This document shows positions 55,546-64,000 of a stretch of DNA of 64,000 nucleotides, in pieces. The notes beneath the pieces are model-generated. The model ran no database searches and was not told the origin of the DNA. It worked only from the letters and a program-made list of their open reading frames with translations. Where the stretch lies: assembly GCA_000697055.1 (NCBI GenBank), contig JNDT01001912.1:62001-126000 (forward strand), given 5' to 3'. This stretch comes from Saksenaea vasiformis B4078 (lineage: Eukaryota; Mucoromycota; Mucoromycetes; Mucorales; Saksenaeaceae). Numbering within the stretch: the first letter of the stretch is position 1; every line of letters begins with the position of its first letter. A program made the translations under genes and the position numbers.

Positions 55546-58500
55546 TCACCCTTGTGTCTTTAAACCATAAAGCGCCCATTGCGCATCTGTATTTCCTTGC
55601 TTCACCGCTTTTTGGTACCATTCAATTGCTTTATCGATGTCTTTCTTTTCATATGTGTAGATATCTCCAAGTTTGACTTGCGCATCATCATTTCCTTGAT
55701 CTGCTGCTTTTCGATACCATTTAATTGCTTTGTCGATGTCATTCTTCTCCCGTCTGTAAATATGCCCAAGCCGCATTTGCGCAAATTCATTTCCTTGACC
55801 TGCCGCCTTTTGGTACCATTCAATTGCTTCGTCCATATCTTTCTTTCTATCTCTGTAAATATCTGCAAGTTCGATTTGCGCATCTACATTTCCTTGGTTC
55901 GCGGCTTTTTGGTACCATCTAATTGCTTCGTCGATGTAGTTCTTTTCATATCCGTAGAAATATCCAAGCTGGCGTTGTGCCCATTTATCTCCTTGATCTG
56001 CCGCTTTTTGGTACCATTTCGTTGCCTTGCCCGGAGTTTCCTCCACTTTATCACCGGAACTATATATATCTCCAAGTCTGACTTGCGCTTTACTGTTTCC
56101 TTTCCTCGCTGCTTTTTCATACCACGTAATTGCTTCGTTCATATATATCTTTACATCTCTATACATATCACCAAGTTTGATTTGTGCATCTTCAAGTCTG
56201 CATTGCGCATCCCAATTTCCTTTATATGCCGCCTTCTCATACAATTCCATTGCTTTGTATATGTCTTTCTCCATAGCATCTCTATCTCTGTACATGTCCC
56301 CAAGCTCGGTTTCCGCAAGTCCAAGTCTTTGCCGCGCTTCCCAATTTCCTTTTTCTGCTGCTTTTTCGTACCATTCAATCGCCTTGACGATATCTTGAAC
56401 CACTCCATCCCCATCTCTGTACATATTCCAATTTTGGTTTGCGAATCTTCGAGTTTCCATTGCGCAATCCAACTTCCATAAGTCATCGCTTTCTCATAAC
56501 ATTCAATTGCCTTGATCAGATCCTTCTTCTTTCCGTCGCCATCTCTATACATGTCTCCAAGTTTGTTTTGCGCATCTTGAAGTTTCCATTCACCATCTAC
56601 GTTCCCTTGGCACACCGATGCTTTATAGCATTCAATCGCCTTGCTCATGTCTTTCTTCACTCCATCTCCATCTCTGTACATATCTCCGACTCTGGTCAGA
56701 GCACCTGAAAGTCTCTGTCGACCATATTTCTCCATTTCATGCCTATCGTTAACTGTATCTCTAAATGTGAAGCGCGCATATTTATCCGCCGCTTCTTGAT
56801 ACCATTGAGTTGCTTTTTCGAATTCTTTTTTTTCATACATGTAGATATCTCCAAGTTGAGATTGTGCATTTTGATTTCCTTGATATGCCGCTCTTTCGTA
56901 CCATTTAATTGCTTTGTCGATGCCATTCTTCTCCCGTCTGTAAATATGCCCAAGTCGCATTTGCGCGTCTTCACATCCTTGATATGCCGCTCTGTGGTAA
57001 CATATAATTGCTCTTTTGATGTCGCCCTTTTCATTCATGTAGATATCTCCAAGAATGGATTGCGCATATTTATTCCCTGTATCCGCCAATTCTTGCCATA
57101 TTTCAAGTAGAGATATAGGTTGCTGATTTCCGTTTCTTTGATTGGATACGTTTGTATTCAGATTGACGTCTTGTCGGTCTCTCCGCAAATTGCCTTTATA
57201 GCTGGGTACGTTCGGGTCATTTTGTGTCTCTCTACTTCCTTGGTAAACAGCTTCCTGCTCTACGTTAATATCGTCGGTACCGCCATTTGCATCGTAATCC
57301 TTGTCGCTGAGTACTGCTTTCTCAGGTTGGTTTTGCAATTTTTCATGTCCGTTATCCATCGCTTTGTTGCTGCTTTGATCTAATACTTGCAGCCAAGTCA
57401 TGCCTTCAGATTTGTCTCGCAAGTCCTCCCTTCTTTCATCACATTTTTTAAAAGAGTCTGCTGGGCACTTTTCTATAACATGCGCAGCTTCGCTATCGGA
57501 AAATGCCTCGTCATAAATTTGTACCACTTGAAGACGCAAAGAATCGTCAAGAATATTATACAATGGCTTTGCGTCTTTGAACTGGATAAATGCTGCTTCT
57601 GATTTTGTCGTTTCCTTCCAATTTTCTAGTCCATCCACGAAAAATACTCCAGGATCACCACCTATCGCAAGTTGATCTAGTTGCTATCACAGATACCGAG
57701 TGAAGGTTACCTATGACTTTCCAATATTTGTGATTTTTTATAGCGTTTGTAACATTCTCCGCTACGTGTTCGCTGGATTGCCTGTTCCCCAATCCACGTT
57801 CGTTTCCGCCTTTTGTCTTCGAACTCTCTTTCTTACAAGCAAGTAGTCCACCTAAATGAGCAGGCAGTTAACTTCAGCTGTATCTGAAAAGCAGAGTACC
57901 AAGTAAAATTTTTGATGGGTAAAAATAACCGAATCGCCCAAACACGGTTTGCAGTCCTTCGTACTTCTTCTCGTTGGTGTCTTCCTTCAATGCTTTTTGT
58001 ACAGCTTGCTTGAACTGAGTGGTTGCCTGGAGAAATTCGGAAGACAGATGCACCTGACGCGATATCCTTTTTAGCTGTGCCACTCTGGAAAATTCTTGTG
58101 GTTCCTTACTTCTCCCCATGAAACATAAGAAGTCTTGTATTCCACTGTGTCGTTTACAAAAGCTTTCTGGTTCTCTTTGCGTGCATAGAAACTAGCTTTG
58201 GCAGCAGTATCATAACCAGACGCTTTACATGACAACTTGCGGAAGCTGTCATCTATCAATACGTCCATAAAGTTGTCTGACTCGACGGTCTTCGTATACG
58301 TCTGTTCTATGAACGGCTTCTCGCAAGAATATTCGTGAACCATTTTTAAAATGTTATCCTTTCCCTCTCCAATCTCTATTGCAGAGTACTCGGCGATGTA
58401 TCCATCAAGATGGAGACCCCGCGTGCATCGGGTGGCAATGTCATAGGTCAAAAACTGACTAAGCTTTTAAAGTGTCAGGTAACCGTATACACAGTAGGAA

Positions 58501-58557
58501 ATGCGCTTCTTTTGTTACATTAAACGATAACCCCTCTTTGGCACAGTAGGAACTCAT
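55546..58557 (-). pseudogene. MACPF-like plus Sel1-repeat gene with a frameshift
   Basis: An inferred start ATG at 58557 (exon to 58519) joins exons 58454-58110, 58074-57900, 57851-57711 and 57661 onward. The N-terminal half reads LTYDIATRCTRGLHLDGYIA, later FGRFGYFYPSKILLGGLLAC, which resembles the MACPF-like domain of fungal proteins (a Y/F-x-P-x-x-I-x-LGG turn). Then DPGVFFVDGLENWKETT leads to about fifteen Sel1-like helical repeats of the type AIKWYERAAYQGNQNAQSQL. Near 56424-56430 the frame changes: one reading ends QTKIG and the next begins MYRDGDGV, consistent with one missing base in a repeat that elsewhere reads LGDMYRDGDG. No intron fits. It is a pseudogene or an assembly/base-call error; the rest is open to the stop at 55546. 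Sel1 repeats are protein-binding scaffolds. Confidence 0.6.
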
Positions 58558-59124
58558 TGAAATTAAAGAAAGAGAGGATGTAGTGTTTGTCACTCTTTAT
58601 TAGCCCAACCTTCGGAACTGCTCCGTTTGAATCTCGTAAGGTTCGTGCTTACTCAATATCAACCGCTAGAACTGAAGTTTTATGGGCACAGGCGCTATTT
58701 GTTTTTGGGAATTACTACAGACGTTCATGTAACATAATTTAGAGAACCGTTAGATAGGTAGCTTAGAATTCTCTAATGAAATCATCGTACGCAAATACTA
58801 ACGAGCGTTTGAGTCTCCATGGTTCGGCTGTTTAGGCTTAGATAGATGAACGGGATGATATCTACCTGTAGGTGCTCGATGTGAGCTTAACTAATGGACA
58901 CTCAGCTCATGGGTGCTCATCTGATGCACACTAGTTTCAGAGATACCCACGACTTGGCTTTTATTTGAGCAAAGTCATATTTGCACCGAAATTCGGTAAG
59001 ATGTTTGCCCAGTCGCCGGCGAAAACGCGTTACATGAATGTCCCTAAGCGGAAGACTCTAAGTGTACGTAGTAATTCCCCGTGAAAACTGTAAGCAGTGT
59101 CCCCGCAGAGAAGACGGCCGCATG

Positions 59125-59345
59125 TTGTACTGTTTATTGAACAATTTTTTATGCTACTCTAAATAAACTATGTGGTCATTAATATAGAATTGGCGACAGG
59201 ATAATACTGTACTTACATCAACCTGACCTTGGTGGGCGCATAATTTATTAGAGCAGCACAAGAAATCATTCACATTTAGTAAATGAAAGATACTATGGTG
59301 TCCTTTTACTTACTCCCGAACGGCGTTCCTACCCACTGGTAGGGG
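59125..59345 (+). repeat. Dispersed repeat family, copy 1
   Basis: This copy carries TGTTTATTGAA, TAAATAAAC, a GCATAATTTATT block, a TTTAGTAAATGAAAGATACT block, then a TTACTTACTCCCGAACGG end. Copies at 59445-59725 and 63455-63705 share the same order of blocks at roughly 60-70% by eye. No coding capacity is seen. Confidence 0.65.
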
Positions 59346-59444
59346 CCTGCCCCGTGGGGGGGGGGCGAGATGGGACGGGCACGGCTCGAAGCTGGCTTTG
59401 CTTTTTAACGTAGTCTGAACAATAGTCACAAGACATGAGGAATC

Positions 59445-59725
59445 GCGTATGTATACTGTTTATTGAATCACTCTTTACGCTACACTAAATAAACCTTGCG
59501 TCTCTGAAGAGCCAAGTTTGCGCTAAAGAAGAATCGGATATGCGGCCATCAGTACATCAATTTTTCGTCTGAAGATTAATCAGCTTACATGAACTTGGTC
59601 TTCAGCGGACGCAAAATTTATTCCGGCAACATAAAAAATAATTCATGGTTAGTACATGAAAGATACTTTGATGTCTTTTCACTTACCCCCGAAGGATATC
59701 TCCGCCCATCGACGGAAGCCAAAGC
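59445..59725 (+). repeat. Dispersed repeat family, copy 2
   Basis: Second copy: TGTTTATTGAATCA, AAATAAACC, GCAAAATTTATT, TTCATGGTTAGTACATGAAA, then CTTACCCCCGAAGG. It is in the same orientation as copies 1 and 3. Confidence 0.65.
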
Positions 59726-60097
59726 CCCGCACCTGAAGCGGTGGGGGCGGCGAGAGTTTGGGGGTGACCGGATGGCTTAGGAGCGGCCATTGTAGACAGC
59801 GTGCAGAGGATTTGAAGCGATACATCGTCTGGCAATCTATTGCGGAAGATGAACGATACTGAGTGTGTGTGAGAGACAACGTTTACGTACTTTGAGTGTG
59901 GGCATAAAGCACCAACACGGCCAAGACGGTTCGGGACAGCGGTCATGCAGCCTAAACGGCATACAAAAAAATGAGTGATCCTGGATATGTAATAAAAAGT
60001 TGACATACGTACCGGGGATGTTTGTACCAACAGAGCCAAAGAAGAAGAAGAAAAAAAGGAAAAAGAAGTACTCGCTTTAAATATGCATCACTTTCCG

Positions 60098-60420
60098 TTA
60101 TGAGACATCCTTTTTGTGTGAGATAAAAGGAACCTATCCTTAACACACTTTTTGCATGAGACGACGGAATCCTGTTTCTGAGACACCGTTTTTATGAGTC
60201 AAAAGAACCCGATCACTGATTCACCCCTTTGCATGGCACGATGGTACCCTATCACCGACGCGCCTTCTGCGCGAGATAAAGAAAAGCCCGTACCTTCCAC
60301 ACACCCTTTGCATGAAATAAAAAGATCTGATCACTGATACGCCTATCTTTAACACGTCATTGCACGAGACAATGAAACTCTGTCTCTGGCGCATGTTTTG
60401 CGTTAGATAATGGCATGACA
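60098..60420. repeat. Degenerate tandem repeat, about 40-bp unit
   Basis: About eight consecutive units share the pattern CACcctTTTGCATGAGA-taaaa-gatcc-tgatcactga, for example the starts at 60143, 60183, 60221, 60260, 60300, 60356 and 60392. Unit lengths vary from about 36 to 41 bp and sequence is well diverged, so the array is old. Confidence 0.65.
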
Positions 60421-60636
60421 CGCAAATCATAACATCGGATGAACGTAAAAATACGTACTTCAAAGCGCAGAGTTTATCTGGAAGTAACGCCGAATTATTT
60501 CAAATAGACGCAAAGTCATGGGAAAAATCCAGTAGTTAATCCAAGCACGCACCAGGGACGCAATATAGAAAACAGAGCCGGAGAAAAAAGAAGGATTCAT
60601 GCGTCCCATTAAATACTGTCACCTTACGTATTCCGA

Positions 60637-61070
60637 TTGGTGCGTTGGGGAACCCATTACGATGGACAAGCTCAATACGCCTTTGATTTAGAAGGAAAGC
60701 TATCTATCTCTCTGCTCAAAGGATTACTGCTCCTAGATGCGGTGGTATCAATGCAAAATAATATTTGGATGACGCAGATGTTTATTCAAAATCTAGTAAA
60801 ATCATATCATACGCAATATCGCAGAGAACGTGGGCGCCATATGGGCGCATCATTTCGATCTATGAGCTTGATAATGAGTACGCCATACAGCACGTGGGTA
60901 ACCTACAGCATCCACCAACGCCCAGAGATTTCTGTGCTTATGACGATTATCTAGGCCTTCTCTTTGGTTTCACACACTATCAACAGAATCGAAAACAGGT
61001 CGTAGGGTCAGCGTGGCATCGGCTGCGACCAATAAAAGGCTTACAAGCTTATCTGTTACAGATAGCATGA
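60637..61070 (+). other. Overlapping open frames, possible decayed gene
   Basis: Frame A (60637-60954) and frame B (60765-61070) are both open. Frame B includes APYGRIISIYELDNEYAIQH and AYDDYLGLLFGFTHYQQN, which look protein-like, and frame A begins MVRWGTHYDGQ. Neither has a partner exon or known motif. A frameshifted gene relic is possible. Confidence 0.3.
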
Positions 61071-61878
61071 GAGCGCGGGACCAATCCGGATACATTGTTC
61101 ACACCTGTCAAGAAGCAAAGAACAAGATAAGTGATTAAGTTGGGCTTTGAAAACAAGGATGGCGCTTGAGTTCGTCTTTGTTGTCTCTTGCGCCAGCTTT
61201 CTTTCCGTGGTCCTTTCTCACAGTGAGTAATGTGGTAGACGTTTACGCCAGTGGCATCCATGGGTTCCTATGCTTTTATCAGTTGAAGCAGTCAAAAAAC
61301 TTGCAACGTTGAAGGCAACATCGATGGAAAAGAAGGTACATGTAACATAAACATAACGGTCATTAGTAGTTTTGACAGTTTACTTAAATGACCAGGTGTC
61401 GATGACCATATCAACAATACCTATTGCTGCACTTAGGAATAAAAATACACAAAAGACATTTAATATGGGTAGATATCGTAGTGTAACAATGTACCGAAAC
61501 AGACGTCTTGCTGGTAGTTGACTTGCGAGTTTAACTTGCATGGGTGCCATTATTCTGTCGGACATGATGCTAAAAGCGTGCGAATTCATGCAGCTCCATT
61601 TCTTCAACCAATAGAAAATTCTTAATGTCATCATCTTACCTAGGAAGAGATGGATGGAATTTCTTAAGAAAACGTAATAATGCATAAAAGGAAAAAGAGA
61701 CAGGTGATATGATGGAAAATGTTAGTAGAGTATGATAACTCTTATTGTTCTGCAGCGGGAAGAACTCTTTTGTTACTTGAACTGCCTTCCGTGTTTTCCT
61801 TTTTAGCAGAAGTGAACAGGTTCAGTGATGCTCGCAGTAGTTTTTTTTTATAGTGTAGGTATTATACATGCATGTTAG

Positions 61879-62085
61879 AAAATCTGCGGTCATTGGATTT
61901 GTTCGTTGATGGAAAACCTGTATCACCCACCGATGATGGGTGATGCGAAAGCTTATTTCATCGATCCTAAGGAGATAGAGACAGTTTCATCTGTGTACGA
62001 TATGTCAGATTTCGGATATGCTTCATATGAATCTAACGTAGTTAAGATAGACTCGGGGTTATTCTGTCAATCCAGCACAAACTGA
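61879..62085 (+). CDS. Short open frame, possible exon
   Basis: After a GTTAG acceptor-like site at 61878 a frame stays open to TGA at 62085. It contains an ATG at 61909 followed by MENLYHPPMMGDAKAYFIDP and ETVSSVYDMSDFGYASYESN (58 aa from ATG). It is not recognised and has no evident upstream exon. Confidence 0.25.
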   Translation, partial: KICGHWICSLMENLYHPPMMGDAKAYFIDPKEIETVSSVYDMSDFGYASYESNVVKIDSGLFCQSSTN

Positions 62086-62407
62086 ACTTAATAAGGTTTG
62101 CCGTTTGACCCGACTTTTCTGTCACAAGGTTTCATTGTAACATTTTAGAAACGCATATCGTGTACGAAATATAACATATCGGCACAAAAGACAGGCAATC
62201 CCCTAACTAGATCACTCGTAGTTGATTGGACAGAGTTCATTCTACACGAGACATGTGTGCCTAAACAAAGCCCCCCCAAAAAAAAAAAAATCACAGAAAG
62301 ACGTCAACTGTAACACAAGGAGGTTTCCGGACAAGTGCGCTTCCCTGCTGCCGTTTCATTTTTTCTTTGTTCCGTACTCTTTTTTTTACTTTTTCCTTTT
62401 CTACACT

Positions 62408-63394
<987 letters not shown>

Positions 63395-64000
63395 ACAGAC
63401 GATATCACCATAATAAAAGGGTCGCCTTCTTAAGGGTGGCTGTTTGTTGCAAATGCATAGTTTACTACAATGTTTTATTGAACAAATTCTCACGCTACCT
63501 TTATGACTTTTGTGTATCAATGGAGAGCCCAGTCCGCGATAATAAAGACATTAGTATGCATCATCAGTTAAATCGCAGGACCTTGCGTGAATTTGGCCCC
63601 TCAGTCAAGCAAAATTTATATAGAACAGCGTAAAGATTCATTCATGGCTAGTAACATAGAGCAACACCTGGGTGTTGTCTTACTGATCGCTGAAGGGGTG
63701 TAGCCACACAACTGTGACAACCAACCAGCATTTGGCGTGATGAGGACGTTCAGGCAACGCAAAATCAGCAGAAGAATAACAATAACAATAATAATATCAA
63801 CCCTTGAAAACAATCGCTTGGCCAGTTCACGGACACTTTCGAAATCTACCCTTCTCTAAAGTGATAGAGCAGCAAACGTGTTCTGTATCTTATCTAAGGC
63901 GATCTGTTTATATAAAAAAATCGTATTGACCGATCTATCATTTCGAACGTAGAATCCTTGGAGATTCACTCTACGGAGTTTAGCGATACTTTTTTCTTTG
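63395..64000. other. Right flank with repeat copy
   Basis: No gene is seen after Rab7. The stretch contains the third dispersed repeat copy and A/T-rich sequence to the window end. Confidence 0.5.
63455..63705 (+). repeat. Dispersed repeat family, copy 3
   Basis: Third copy: TTTTATTGAACAAATTCT, GCAAAATTTATATAGAACAG, TTCATTCATGGCTAGTAACA, then CTTACTGATCGCTGAAGG. Same order and orientation as the other two copies. Confidence 0.6.

Larger units (their letters stand above)
58558..62407. other. Accessory gene-free region with repeats
   Basis: No intact gene is supported over 3.8 kb. It holds two copies of a dispersed repeat (59125-59345 and 59445-59725), a GC-rich stretch (59330-59385), a degenerate tandem array (60098-60420) and a region with two overlapping plus-strand open frames (60637-61070) in different frames. 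A minus-strand frame at 61380-61685 encodes a possible membrane helix but has no partner exons. Confidence 0.5.

Noticed and set aside
60637..60954. WGTHY in a plus-strand frame, reminiscent of a MACPF signature
   Set aside because: Five residues is too little; the surrounding frame lacks the rest of the domain and competes with another open frame.

Overview
The window reads as nuclear DNA from an early-diverging filamentous fungus, most likely Mucoromycota and probably Mucorales. Genes have many short GT-AG introns (about 45-105 nt), moderate GC content and dense CA/GT, CT/GA and homopolymer tracts. The gene set is fungal: a Pho87/90/91-type SPX phosphate carrier, an AVT-type vacuolar transporter, a PRM10-like ThrE protein, MED21, TAF11 and CIA1. 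No rRNA, tRNA, CRISPR or bacterial-style operon was recognised. The species is inference.

Layout. 1-1.6 kb: no supported gene. 1.6-8.4 kb, minus strand: DHA1 drug:H+ antiporter and a kinesin-4. 8.9-13 kb: one small plus-strand gene and a long gene-poor stretch with traces of a possible minus-strand gene. 13-15.2 kb: PRM10-like membrane protein containing a 5-nt microexon. 15.7-17.3 kb, minus: an unrecognised three-exon gene and a sucrase/ferredoxin-like protein. 18-22 kb, plus: PPR and F-box proteins. 22.9-24.9 kb, minus: FAR1-type zinc-finger protein. 27-30.6 kb: CIA1, an NFKBIL1-like protein and a GSKIP homologue. 30.8-39.2 kb, minus: AVT transporter, MED21, PDK1 kinase and SPX-SLC13 phosphate transporter. 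39.2-41.9 kb: decayed Ty3/gypsy and inverted-repeat sequence. 41.9-46.6 kb, plus: LRRC40-like protein and GSK3. 46.9-54.2 kb, minus: membrane protein, branched-chain aminotransferase, LAPTM4-like protein and TAF11. 54.2-62.4 kb: accessory region with a frameshifted MACPF-like/Sel1-repeat gene, a degenerate minisatellite and a dispersed repeat family. 62.4-63.4 kb, plus: Rab7/Ypt7.

Most genes are core housekeeping. Several touch connected pathways: PDK1, GSK3 and a GSK3-binding protein (kinase signalling); MED21 and TAF11 (RNA polymerase II initiation); AVT, SPX carrier, LAPTM4-like and Rab7 (vacuole/endosome). Gene clustering by function is not claimed.

Exon boundaries given as exact positions were derived by hand. 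For PRM10-like, Suc/Fer, FAR1, CIA1, GSKIP, MED21, SPX, LRRC40, GSK3, the 46.9-kb membrane protein, LAPTM4-like, TAF11, Rab7 and the 15.7-kb gene, exon lengths were summed and keep frame to the stop codon. Other multi-exon genes were assembled by homology and only their outer limits are firm.
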